Origin: Septoria linicola
Taxonomy: Eukaryota > Ascomycota > Dothideomycetes > Mycosphaerellales > Mycosphaerellaceae
Length of the DNA stretch: 64,000 nt
NCBI GenBank assembly: GCA_024114885.1
Contig: CP099422.1
Coordinates: forward strand, 434,001 to 498,000
Direction of reading: 5' to 3'
The notes under the pieces are model-generated. The model worked only from the letters and a program-made list of their open reading frames with translations. It was not told the DNA's origin and did not search any database. This document shows positions 30,776-40,576 of the stretch, one piece after another. Each line of letters begins with the position of its first letter. Position 1 is the stretch's first letter. The position numbers and the translations under genes are program-made.

Positions 30776-33118
30776 TCAATATCCGCTCACGGCGACTTGA
30801 CCACTACCGCCTTGCGTGCTAGAGTAAGCATTGTTTCCGCCCACATCCACAGTATCACTCTGCCCACTGTCCTTTCTCTCTTCGACCCTGTCCTTACTGA
30901 AAGCGCTGTCCAGCGGTGTAGGCACGACAGCGCTGGCTCCACCATTATTGATGGTCACGACCTTTGCACGACCATTATTCTGCACATGGTCAATTCGAGG
31001 AGAGTTGTCTTTGATGATAGGAAGTGATGGTGGTGCTGCGGGTTTCTTTGGCTTGTGCTGGTGGACTACTGGAGTCGACTTGTTGATGTGATTGTCGGCC
31101 TTGTTGACGACACTGCTGCTGCTGAACTTGTTCTTGTTGGCCTTGGTGATATCTGATGCTTTCCTTGGGTCGCTTCTCCCATCGCTAAATTGGGACTGGA
31201 AGGGTGATGTAGTGCTGCTGGCGGCATCGACGTATTTACTTCGTGATGCTTGAGACGCCGAGGTGTTGATCTTCTTTGGCTCTTGCTTGATTGTAGAGGA
31301 TGGCTGGGCTGCGCGACTGGCGAAGTCGACTACTTGGCTCGATGCCTTTGTTGGTGAAGGACGCTTGTTGTCCTCGTTCTGTGCACTTTCAAGTTCGCCA
31401 CCGGCAGGAGCTGAGGGCCTGGAGTAGTTCATGTAGGAGATGTCGCTACCGGCCTTCTTAGTGGTGTGACCGTCATTTGTCCCGTTGTCATGCGAGCCAA
31501 TCTGCTGCGCGCTACTTTCGCGACGCCTGTTACTGGCAGACCTGCTGTAGCCGTTGTTGATCGCCACAGTCTTGCTCTGGCCGTTGATACTACTGTTGTA
31601 CGAGTGAGCAGACGAGTCGCCCGTGTTCCGGCTATGGGAGCTCCAGTCTCCATTCGACCGATTGATTACAGGTTGAGCCTGCGAGCCCGTTGCCTGAGAC
31701 GAAGCGAGAGCCTCACGTTGCGCCAGACTCAAGTGATCACTTTTCTTGTTGTCGATCGAGTCTCGCTGCCGAGAACGGTTATCGCCGCTTGTTTGATGAT
31801 CGCTCTGGTCAGGATTGGCATTGTCGACGGAATGTTGAGGGCCAGCACTAGACTCCATTCTCGAGCGCTCAGCGCGAACATCGTCAGTGAAGGAAGATTG
31901 GCGCTGAGCAGCAGGCTGCTTGTAGCTTGCTTGAGAGTTGTCATCTGTATTTGTGTTGGATGTCTGTCCAGCACGCGTCTTGTCGTAGCTGTTGTTCCTT
32001 CGTGGTACGCTCGAGGTCGGCGACCATGTAGTCTTGTTTGGCTCCATCGATAGTGGAGGCGCAGTTCGAATGGTGGAATTGAAAGCTCTGCCTTGCTTCT
32101 TAGCCACACCGGACACCTTAGAAGGACTAAGCGGGTCATGTTGTGGCGCGCGCTCCGAGCTATTGGCAGAGCCAGACCTGTTGGCTGTCATTTGGCAAGA
32201 GCGAGTGGATCCAGCATCGCTCTTGGCAAGAGTATGCTGAGTGTGTATCTGATCGTGAGCAGTAGCAGAACTATTGGCAGAGCTGAAGGTGTGTGTGTTG
32301 TTGCTTGGCACCACATGTGGTAGCCTTGAACTGCCATTGCTAGACGATGTGCCGGGACGGCTTTCATCGACAGCACCGAGCTGTCGTCGCGTGGCTGGAC
32401 TACGATGAGGACTTCTTGATAGCGTTCTTGCCATGTTCTCCGTAGCTCGAATCATGTCAGCTTTGCTGCGCTTGTGTTTCAGAGCATGACTTGTAGAGTG
32501 GGGTGCTCCCTTAGGTATGTTGGTCCTCAGCTTCTGATCAGCTATCCATTCATCCTGCAGGTCTGCTCTTGATCGCCGTTGATCACCCGACGGCTTGGCT
32601 TCCTCGGGGTCCTGGCTTGACAGACCTTCATCAAACCTCTGCTGCTGGTATGATCTCGAAGCTTCAGGTTGTTCCGCCGAGCTCGTTGTAGGCGGGTGCT
32701 GCTGTTGGTGTTTACCATGATTACTTCCCGACTCAGCGTGTTTTGTTGTGGACCATGGCGGTTGGTAAGTACGAGCATTGCCATCCCGTTCAGTACTCGT
32801 CAGACTGGGACCAGTGGCTTCATGACCGTCGTCACTGGCGGAATAGGATGTGCTTGGCCGTCCAGCACTGTAGCTATTGTACGAGCGAGATGTGTTTGGG
32901 CGTTCATATCTCGGGCGATCCATCTGCTGCATACTCTTTGCTGCCTTCACAGTTGACTTTGGCTCATCCTTACCAGCCTGCTGGCTTGGATGGGTACCAT
33001 CAGAAGTCGTTGTTCGTGGCTGCTCTGCCTTTGACGCATTCTTGCTTTTGCCATTTCGCTTATCTTTCCTGCCTGGAAAGAGATCAATCTTGATTGCTGC
33101 GTTGTCAAAAAGACGCAT
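30776..33118 (-). CDS. Long intrinsically disordered Ser/Asn/Gln-rich protein, unknown function
   Basis: Open frame of 780 aa. I start at ATG 33118 (MRLFDNAAIKIDLFPGRKDK) because the codon further upstream in frame is TTG. Only the first 20 residues look ordered; the rest is rich in Ser, Asn, Gln, Arg, Thr and Pro, with no globular domain or membrane helix. Basic patches such as HALKHKRSKADMIR and RSPHRSPATRRQ could be nuclear-import signals or phosphosites. A motif appears twice: KTVAINNGYS near residue 520 and KVVTINNGGAS near residue 717. The unbroken 2.3-kb frame in a region with little other constraint argues for a real gene. No function can be assigned. Confidence 0.7.
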   Translation of the reverse strand: MRLFDNAAIKIDLFPGRKDKRNGKSKNASKAEQPRTTTSDGTHPSQQAGKDEPKSTVKAAKSMQQMDRPRYERPNTSRSYNSYSAGRPSTSYSASDDGHEATGPSLTSTERDGNARTYQPPWSTTKHAESGSNHGKHQQQHPPTTSSAEQPEASRSYQQQRFDEGLSSQDPEEAKPSGDQRRSRADLQDEWIADQKLRTNIPKGAPHSTSHALKHKRSKADMIRATENMARTLSRSPHRSPATRRQLGAVDESRPGTSSSNGSSRLPHVVPSNNTHTFSSANSSATAHDQIHTQHTLAKSDAGSTRSCQMTANRSGSANSSERAPQHDPLSPSKVSGVAKKQGRAFNSTIRTAPPLSMEPNKTTWSPTSSVPRRNNSYDKTRAGQTSNTNTDDNSQASYKQPAAQRQSSFTDDVRAERSRMESSAGPQHSVDNANPDQSDHQTSGDNRSRQRDSIDNKKSDHLSLAQREALASSQATGSQAQPVINRSNGDWSSHSRNTGDSSAHSYNSSINGQSKTVAINNGYSRSASNRRRESSAQQIGSHDNGTNDGHTTKKAGSDISYMNYSRPSAPAGGELESAQNEDNKRPSPTKASSQVVDFASRAAQPSSTIKQEPKKINTSASQASRSKYVDAASSTTSPFQSQFSDGRSDPRKASDITKANKNKFSSSSVVNKADNHINKSTPVVHQHKPKKPAAPPSLPIIKDNSPRIDHVQNNGRAKVVTINNGGASAVVPTPLDSAFSKDRVEERKDSGQSDTVDVGGNNAYSSTQGGSGQVAVSGY

Positions 33119-34000
33119 GTTTATTTCTTGTTTCAATGAGTGCGACCAGCGCTCTCGTTCTGCGTAAAGGTATTAAGGTATTAGTGTAAACGAAAGGTAC
33201 GAGAAACCTACCAGAGTGGCTGTGCTCAGCTCATGTATACTTGCATCGTGAAAGAGGTGTGCGGCCGATTCGTGTGCCCACAATAGCAGCCAGACTCAAT
33301 GGGAGGCATCGTCACCGGCGTCATGCTCCGCAACCCTATTCTCGAGAAAACGGGCTATATGACGGAAACTTATAGGCTGAAACACTTCTCGATCGCTGTG
33401 ACCACGATCGCAAGCACTTTAACGGGCAGGATGTTCATGGTTAGTGAGTCGGCTCGCAGGTGAGGTCGGAAGGCATGAGTCGTGGGCTGCAGATCGTGAC
33501 GTACTTGAGCTGGTGCCGAGCTGCTTACGCATGGGCACATATCGTCTTAGCCTTCGAGATATATGAAGCTCCCAACCTCATCCTTGACCACGGCGCTTAG
33601 CTGCTACCATAGCGCTGTGTGGTCTCGATCGCGTACATACTCCAGGTGCCGGAAAAGCAATGTTCGACGCCAAGACACATCAAAGCCGGAGCTGAAAATA
33701 AGGTATCTACCAGGACTGCCGGGGCCGTGCTTATGAAGGAGAGAAGCATTGCTCTGGTGGATGTCACTGAACGTATTCCAACAGTCATAGCTGTGCGTAT
33801 GGGTTTCGAACCGCTCAGTCAGTCCCTTGAGCAAAAGTTCAACACTTCGTATGCTTCCTCGCGAGCGCACCAAGTCGCTTCAGTACACGGGCCACTCCGC
33901 CTCCAATGCCCTTTTCGAAGCGTTCTATAGTCTGTCAGCCATGACAGCCGTCTATAAAGCTTCGTGGGCCTACCCGAAAGCATCTTAGTCACGACTCGCC
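33119..34000. other. Intergenic, no gene supported
   Basis: About 880 bp. Overlapping frames at 33619-33930 (+) and 33604-33873 (-) lack motifs and credible starts. Contains the upstream region of the disordered-protein gene. Confidence 0.4.
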
Positions 34001-34426
34001 TCATTCTTCCTCCGAATCGTCCTCAAGATCCTCAAGGTAGTCAAAGTATCCATTCAGATACACCATCAACTGTCGTTCGTACACTTTTCGTAGTTCTTCT
34101 TCTGACTGCCTGCGACATGCGGCTTGTCGGTCGCAAGAGAGGCAGTTCAAGTCGTTTTTCGCAGTCTGCGCAATGCGGTGCAAGTCTCGTAGCGTACGGT
34201 CGGCCGGAGATGCTTTCCTCCTTAGACGCATCTGCGTGTCTTTGGCAACAGATTTGAGCGCGAGCATGCTTGCCAGATCGACATGACGTCGAGAGGAAGG
34301 CGAGGCCATGAACGCTTGAATTTGGGTGACAAGAGAATCGGAGTTCACCATGGTGCTATGCGCACTTCTGCTGCTTTCATAGTCCGGAGCAGTCCGAGAC
34401 ATGAGTGTGCAGCTCAGCTTCAGCAT
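34001..34426 (-). CDS. Small helical protein with acidic C-terminus, unknown
   Basis: Single-exon frame of 141 aa from ATG 34426; ATGs at codons 9 and 26 (MVNSDSLVTQIQAFMASPSS) are plausible alternatives. The body looks helical and charged (ASPADRTLRDLHRIAQTAKN), has a CLSCDRQAAC cluster, and ends in an acidic run (FDYLEDLEDDSEEE). No known family is recognised. The composition is protein-like and an Asp/Glu tail is common in real nuclear or ribosome-associated proteins, so I keep it with moderate confidence. It stands alone between two gene-poor stretches. Confidence 0.45.
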   Translation of the reverse strand: MLKLSCTLMSRTAPDYESSRSAHSTMVNSDSLVTQIQAFMASPSSRRHVDLASMLALKSVAKDTQMRLRRKASPADRTLRDLHRIAQTAKNDLNCLSCDRQAACRRQSEEELRKVYERQLMVYLNGYFDYLEDLEDDSEEE

Positions 34427-34951
34427 GCCGTGGGCTGAGGACAGCTGCAGTGCAACTAGACAAGCAGCATGAGACGAGCTTTAGCGAGGTAGCTTGTGAA
34501 CTTGCAATTCAGATGACTCTGGACGGCCGAGCATGGGCATTTCAGGTCAACGTTCTGAAGGCGCTGCAATCGTGCCAGGAGACAGGTTTGCATAGGGCCA
34601 GAATGTCGATATTCAGTCGTCTGTTACGCAACGCGTGATGCGCTTTACGATGTCATGTTGCAAGGTCGGCTCAGCGACGCTGACCGAGCATAAGCTGTGC
34701 ACCACACCATGAACAAGCTCAGCGCTGTGTGGGCAAGACTCGCCAAAAGGCGACTGAGATGTAACGTTTGTTCATTTTCAATACTCTCCACATGATAGCG
34801 CGTATTTCGCAAGCCATCGTCTGATCTTTAACCCAACGCCATACATGCACAACTAAGAAAATGGCGTCCGCCGTCATTCGTTGCAGCATTAGTGGGACCG
34901 CATGCCCATCTGAACTCCACAAAACAGGCGCTAGAAGCAGAAAATAGATAT
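34427..34951. other. Intergenic, no gene supported
   Basis: 525 bp between two minus-strand genes. A 77-codon plus frame at 34405-34638 has no motif. Confidence 0.4.
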
Positions 34952-37023
34952 TTACAGGTCATTAGTATCTCTCGAGCGCCGGCTCCAGGCCATTGAGGAG
35001 CGCTGAAATGTACGGAGTGTCTCCTCACTAGCACGTGGGGAGATCTCGATGATGGAGCTAATCTCAGTCATGCGAGATCGCCGTGTCCCTGTGCTGCCAT
35101 CAGGACTGAAAGATCGTGGTGTACTGCCAGTATCAGCAGCAGTAAAAACGTCCTCTCCATCGCCAGTGCTGGAAGAAGGTGAGTATTCAGTCGAGCCATT
35201 CACACTGCTGCTACTGCTGGCAATGGTTGTCGACATAGCCGATATTCGCGAGCGGTAGTCCGGCAAGAGCTCCGATGTATAGGAGGGTAGAGTCGCAGTA
35301 CTGGCGCGTGATCTTCCAGATGGCAGAGGGACCAGTGGTGGAGGCGGATCTGGCCTTGGTGCCAGATCATATCTGTGTTCGTCGACTCGGATGAGACTTG
35401 ACACAATCTCATGAGCATGCCTCAGCTCGCGAATCTCAGCTTCCATGACTTCGCCCTTCTCAGCGATATCGATATCCTGCTCCAGAAAAGCATCTTGCAG
35501 TATCAAAGCTCGCTTCTCTTCGTAGTTCTCGATCCTTGGCTCTTCGCCCCGCATGCTGAAGCAGTTGACGCTACGCAAGAAATTTTCCCAGCGCTTCCGC
35601 ATATCCGCACGTCGAGCAGCACGGCGGTACGCACGCGCGTTGCGTCTCTCCTCGCGCTCGGCCAGCTCGTCTACCATTCTGCGAGCCGACATACACTTCC
35701 GCCGGATGAAGCTGAAAAGTGCAGTAAGGCCACAAGCGCAGGCGATGATTCCGAGGACACGGTAGAGCATGCTCTGAGGATAGATGATCTCCATTGATTG
35801 ACGCACAGCCGCACCGCTCGAATGGAGATTGAAACTTCCATCTCCAGCAAGAGTTCCATTCTTGACCCTAGCTGAAGGTACAATCCGTGGCGTCGGTGTG
35901 TCCTGCTCGGTATCGTGGAGCTGGATTAGCTGCTGAGTGTTCGGATCTTGCATCTGGACGTAGTTGAAGTTTGGCATTGTCTCCACGCCCATCTTATCGC
36001 ATATCCGCTGCGCAATGACTTTCGCTGCACAGACGACGCCATCACATTGGCGCAGCAGGTGACCAAGCGAGACGTTCTCCCGATGGTCTTTCAGACATTT
36101 CGATATGCCCTGCTTCTTCGCAACAATCTGTGCTGATAGATCGCCAGCTTGAGCTTCCAGCTGGAGCAGGGACTCAATTTCTGCCTCAATGTCGAGCTCA
36201 TCTCCACGGTCGTCGCTATGATGCTGATCTGCGAACGGATTCGTGTCAATGACGGTGTCTGCGGACAGCAGTTGAGCTTTGCGGGCGTCTGACCCCGTCG
36301 GGTGCATGTCACTGACGCGATAAAGCTTGCGCAGACGTTTGTCGGGTGATGTGGCGTGCGAGACAATGTCAAGCTCGAAGTGCTTCACAGAGAACTCATC
36401 CACAGAAAGCACTCGGAGGCTGAGGTGCTGTGTATCAGCCGGCTCTCGAAGCGGCTGCAGCGTCCAGTCGACGGGAATATACCCGGACAAAGAGATGTCC
36501 ACAAAGTGTGGCGTTCCTTGATCGTCCGAAATGGTCAAGACCTGGGTTGAAGGAGATGAGAACGTAGCGAAGAAGGTCCCGTCAGCGACCGTGGTGTCCC
36601 ATTTCACATCAAGCTGCTGCTCATTAAGGGTGATGTTGGTAGAGATAAGGTCACTAGCCTGGTGGACCTCGAGTTCAAAGATCTGAAGCGGTTGTCAGCG
36701 ACCGAGTCAGAGATGAGACTGATCTTGATGGGTCCAAATGCCAAGGTATTTCTTGTGACGCGATGGTGCAGTACTTACCAAGGGAGACGTCGTAAGCTCT
36801 GTATGGGGATCCTTGTAGCCTGGAGACACAGCGAACTTCGTCCAGGCATTGTCTAAGTCTATGGTCATGATGAGATTGTGCCTGAATGTAGCGTGAACTA
36901 GGCAGACTCACTAACGTCGATGATCTCCACATCTTTCGTGGTCCGTGATATGGTTGGCATGCTGCGCTGGGGAAGTGGTAGCGCAGCTGCGAGCTGAATC
37001 AGATAGAGGAAGGCCGAGCGCAT
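34952..37023 (-). CDS. Signal-peptide, single-TM protein, unknown function
   Basis: Exons 36912-37023, 36779-36858 and 34952-36682 give 640 aa. It begins MRSAFLYLIQLAAALPLPQR, a signal peptide. The lumenal part (VNLDNAWTKFAVSPGYKDPH, then IFELEVHQASDLISTNITLN) looks beta-rich and is followed by a coiled-coil-like stretch (IEAEIESLLQLEAQAGDLSA) and a Cys segment (RQCDGVVCAAKVIAQRICDK). One helix (MLYRVLGIIACACGLTALFS) precedes a basic RRAARRADMRKRW block and a Ser-rich cytoplasmic tail. Type I topology is inferred. The 96-nt intron 36683-36778 has a good donor and a CTGAC branch, but its sequence also reads like coding (AFGPIKISLISDSVADNRF), so the join there is the weakest part of the model. 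Divergent from LSM4. No function assigned. Confidence 0.7.
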
Positions 37024-37571
37024 TGCTGCCACTGAAGCTGGTTTGATTCGGTCACATCCCCACGCCCGGGACTGATGACCTTAGGAAGAAAGGCCAGATG
37101 CCCAAGAGAGTCGTCCAAAACCGCTAGATGCACTAAATGGAATCGTCGAGAGGAACAGAACAACAGAAGAACAGCTGTTCGCGTGACTGTAATTCTGCTG
37201 CCTTGTGAGGCGCAGTCCGGTGAGCAAAATGGTCAAGGCGGGATTCGGCTACAATCCTTCAGGCTGAGATCTATGTCGCGCTGCATCATGGCGCGTTCGT
37301 GCAGGACTGCGTGCCACGTCGACCAGTGCAATTGCAGCTCCATTGCAGGCATCCTCAATTTCATCTTTGGTTGCGGAAATGGTTGATGATATTGTCGAAA
37401 TGTGGCTCTTTCCAGATTTGGTACATCGAATTTTGGCAAGCGCCTCGCTTGTTTCTATCCGGACCGGCTAATTCTCAGCCGGATGGTGCACACTTCGACG
37501 CTTCGTCACCACCAGGACATGGAGTGCTAGCATTGCGATTTGTGTCGTTATCATCTACGCGATCCGACATC
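37024..37571. promoter_or_regulatory. Divergent intergenic region, membrane protein / LSM4
   Basis: 548 bp between outward-facing start codons, holding both promoters. No gene or repeat recognised. Confidence 0.45.
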
Positions 37572-38082
37572 ATGGTAAGCTACAATATGTGCTTTGATCT
37601 GTTCTGCGGCTCACACAGCAGGCACTGACGACTTCATTCAGCTCCCACTTGGCCTACTCACCGCGGCGCAAGGCCATCCGATGCTGGTCGAGCTGAAGAC
37701 TGGCGAGACGCTGAATGGGCACTTGGTCAGCTGCGATACGTACATGAACATCACACTGAAAGAGGTCGTGCAAACGAGTCCAGAAGGCGACAAGTTCTTC
37801 CGACTGCCAGAATGCTATGTCAGAGGAAACAATGTAGGCGCATGAAGGTGATGAGACGCAGGGACAACTACTGATTTGAGGCAGATCAAATATCTGCGCG
37901 TGCCCGATGAGGTTGTGGACCTGGTAAAGGACCAGCAGGCGAGCCAGCAATCGCAACGAGGCGGCAGAGGAGGTGGGCAGAGAGGCGATCGAGGCGGAGG
38001 TCGCGGTGACAGAGGGCGGGGACGTGGCCGAGGAGGACCTAGAGGACGAGGTCGTGGCGGTGGTGGAGGCGGTGGCGATTGA
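37572..38082 (+). CDS. LSM4: U6 snRNA-associated Sm-like protein LSM4
   Basis: Exons 37572-37574, 37642-37833 and 37885-38082 encode 130 aa. The first coding exon is the ATG alone; the intron begins GTAAGC right after it. The Sm fold is clear: LPLGLLTAAQGHPMLVELKT, GETLNGHLVSCDTYMNITLK, FFRLPECYVRGN, then IKYLRVPDEVVD with the Sm2 signature. The C-terminus is an RGG/GR-rich tail typical of Lsm4. Lsm4 joins the Lsm2-8 ring on U6 snRNA (splicing) and the Lsm1-7 ring (mRNA decapping); in yeast its C-terminal tail helps P-body assembly. Length matches fungal Lsm4. Confidence 0.95.
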
Positions 38083-38909
38083 GGAGAGATCGGGAGAGGC
38101 CGAAAGACATGACGATATGCCTAGCAGCATGGATACCGAGGAGGATTTTGGCTGCAGTGCAGTGCTGCGCAAGCCACGCGCCCACATCGCCTGTGACCAT
38201 GTAGCATCACAGAGCAAGCACGGCCGCGTCGAGCTCTGCTGCACGATGCCACTGCACGCTATACACATTGGAAGAGAGCGGCACACGCTACCAAATCTCA
38301 CAGAGCATAGCAAATTCACCGCTACGACACTTTTTTGAGACTTACTGGCGGCGTGAGTGCAAATGAAAGTGAGTGTATAATCGCAAATCTCCTACACGCT
38401 GCAGCTCGCTTAACTATGCAAGTGAAGTGAAGTGACACTCTGAGCTACTACTGACTTCCAGCTTCCAGCCTGAACTTTCCCTTGACATACCCAGCATCAG
38501 ATCCATCACCTACAACATCGACATGGCCACGCTCGCGGAAGAAGCTGCTGCGGGCCAGCCTATGCGATGTGCAATGGCCACCTCGTCGGACTCAGGACCA
38601 TCACGTTTCGTTCCTCACTACGAAGCTCGTGGCGGAGCCTTCGCGCCTGCTACGACAGTGAGGCTCCACTAACGGGATTTGAGTACCGACTCTATGGCGA
38701 GACTGTCAATGACTAACAATGTGAAGCATCCTGCTCCACTCGTGGCAGATCAATCCGGTTCGGCCAGTACAGCTGCAGCAAATCCAGAAGATCAAGGGGG
38801 GGTTTCCGCACGACGAGGTAAGTGTCAAGGTATAAGACTTCCAAGGCGACCATGAGAATGAGAACCCTCCTGATAAGCACAGGCGAATGTAGAGAGGGCT
38901 GTGGCTCAA
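38083..38909. other. Intergenic or unresolved 5' exons of the F-box-like gene
   Basis: Between LSM4 and the F-box-like fragment. An ATG at 38523 opens a 45-codon frame (MATLAEEAAAGQPMRCAMAT) ending at a possible GTGAGG donor near 38658, and 38728-38819 could be a second exon ending at GTAAGT. I could not join them to 38910 in one unambiguous frame. Minor AAGTG tandem repeats near 38420. Confidence 0.35.
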
Positions 38910-39314
38910 ATGACCGCACCCCACTTGAGCATCGACGACGGCATCTCCACTCGGCCAACCACTCCAGCACCCCTGGTCCAGACTGCCGCACAACGAGTTC
39001 TCAATCTCCCAGATCTCCTGGAGCCAATCCTCATCTCCGTCGCGACTGAAGACACGCGCGCTTGGTGGTACTACCTGAAGGATTCGAAGACTGTGCTTCT
39101 TGCGCAGCGTGTCAACAGCACTTGGAGACGTGTCATCCAAGAATCGAAGCCGATCAAACAGGCCTTGTGGCTGAAGCACGACCCAGATTTCTATGGCGGG
39201 TTGTCAAAACGCACTCATTGGAATCCTTTCATCTGGCCGCAGCCACCAGCCTTCGACAGGATCACGTTTGATGAGGAGTGGATGCGTGAAGGCTCGCGTA
39301 CCACACAGAGCTGA
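38910..39314 (+). CDS. F-box-like protein fragment
   Basis: From ATG 38910 a 134-aa frame holds the short F-box-like motif seen again at 51-55 kb: RVLNLPDLLEPILISV, TVLLAQRVNSTWRRVIQESK and IKQALWLKHD. It then has NPFIWPQPPAFDRITFDEEW and stops at TGA 39312-39314. The same frame continues open for another 70 codons to 39533 (IMAKSTRDRLHFDVKHSGLL), so the TGA may be a premature stop. F-box proteins are substrate adaptors of SCF ubiquitin ligases, and many fungal copies are lineage-specific and short-lived. The upstream exons are unresolved. Function inferred from the motif only. Confidence 0.5.
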   Translation: MTAPHLSIDDGISTRPTTPAPLVQTAAQRVLNLPDLLEPILISVATEDTRAWWYYLKDSKTVLLAQRVNSTWRRVIQESKPIKQALWLKHDPDFYGGLSKRTHWNPFIWPQPPAFDRITFDEEWMREGSRTTQS

Positions 39315-39740
39315 GGCAGGATGATTATGGCGAAGTCGACCCGCGATAGACTGCATTTCGATGTGAAGCACTCAGGCTTGCTCGGCGGTCATTGGGGTTG
39401 CCAACGGGTTGAGGGCTGTCGAGTTGGAAAGTTCATTGATACGGTGAACCAAGAAGTGAGCGAGTTCAACAGCGATGAGCTTTGGCCTCGAAAGTACCGA
39501 TGGAGAACCAATGAGCGTAAGTATCTGAGATAGGTGCTGATAAGACTAGGGTGTATGAAACTTGGAGGATCGGAATCACACAGTGAGCAACAGAGCTCCA
39601 AGGAAAAGCAAGACTAGGAGTCCGCTGTATAGTCGCGGTCGACTCAGGGAGTTGTGCCTCTCGTTCAACCAGCGTCTACTTTACGACGGCGGTGTGTCGA
39701 GAAGTCTATCGGTGTCAATGCGATGGAGCTGTCACTCTAC

Positions 39741-40415
39741 TCATGCCTTCTGCGGATAGTCAACCTGGTGCACCCCCTTCGCCCTCTCAAACGCATCCAA
39801 CTTCTCACACGCCTCCACAATCCTCTCCACAGTCGGCAACTTCGGAACCTCAATCTCAAATGCCCTCGTGCCTTGAATCAGTCCAAGCAAGCAGATATCC
39901 GCAATAGTCGGCTGATCCCCATGACAAAATTGCCCTGTGCGTCTGTCCTTGGACAGTCTAGCCTCGAAACCCTCCAATGCAGTGTTGAACCAGTTCGTCT
40001 GCCACGCTTTCCACTGCGCCGCGTCGAAATTTGCGTTGTTCTGGAGGTAGCCTCGGATCCGCGGTACGATTAATGGATGGGAGTCTGAAATCGCGATTGA
40101 AGCCAAGGAGCGTATACGAGCACGACCCAAAGGGTCCTTGGGTAGTAGTGGTGTTGCCGGATGTGTTTCTTCAATATACTCCAGAATGGCTAGAGATTGT
40201 GTCAAAGGTTCTTGGTCGCTGCCATCCGTTGCTTCGACTAGTAGGGCAGGCACGCTACCCAGAGGGTTGATCTTTCGAAAGTCTTCGCCAAATTGCTCGC
40301 CTTTATCTAGAGCTATGGGCTTTTCTTCGTAGGCGATGCCTTTGAGATTGAAGGCTACTCTGAGTCTGTAGGTGGCTTGCGAGCGCCAGAAGCCGAAAAT
40401 CTGCATGGTAGCCAT
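39741..40415 (-). CDS. Maleylacetoacetate isomerase (zeta-class GST)
   Basis: Single exon, 224 aa, ATG 40415. Isomerises maleylacetoacetate to fumarylacetoacetate in Tyr/Phe catabolism, using glutathione; cytosolic or mitochondrial. The N-terminal thioredoxin-like domain reads FGFWRSQATYRLRVAFNLKG, with the GSH-binding NPLGSVPALLV (cis-Pro) and TQSLAILEYIEETHP. The C-terminal helical domain has FCHGDQPTIADICLLGLIQG and ends KGVHQVDYPQKA. The usual SSC/SSS catalytic triplet after the first strand is SQAT here, so the activating Ser differs in context from the animal enzymes. Length matches the family. The other Tyr-catabolism genes (homogentisate dioxygenase, fumarylacetoacetase), often clustered in fungi, are not in this window. 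A generic GST role is possible. Confidence 0.88.
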   Translation of the reverse strand: MATMQIFGFWRSQATYRLRVAFNLKGIAYEEKPIALDKGEQFGEDFRKINPLGSVPALLVEATDGSDQEPLTQSLAILEYIEETHPATPLLPKDPLGRARIRSLASIAISDSHPLIVPRIRGYLQNNANFDAAQWKAWQTNWFNTALEGFEARLSKDRRTGQFCHGDQPTIADICLLGLIQGTRAFEIEVPKLPTVERIVEACEKLDAFERAKGVHQVDYPQKA

Positions 40416-40576
40416 GGTGATCGTTGATTGAACTTGTGTTTATTGCGTTGTGCTGCCTCATATGTGCAGTTGTGCAATGTGTCAATGCAGAGTTCTGGCG
40501 CGGGTATGCGGATGATGTCAGGTGGTGTAGGTTTGCTCATCGAACCTTACTTCAGCTTCGGCTGTCTTCTGTAACT

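Noticed and set aside
38706..39179. 157-codon minus-strand frame with hydrophobic stretch
   Set aside because: Overlaps the F-box-like fragment on the other strand, which has recognisable family motifs.
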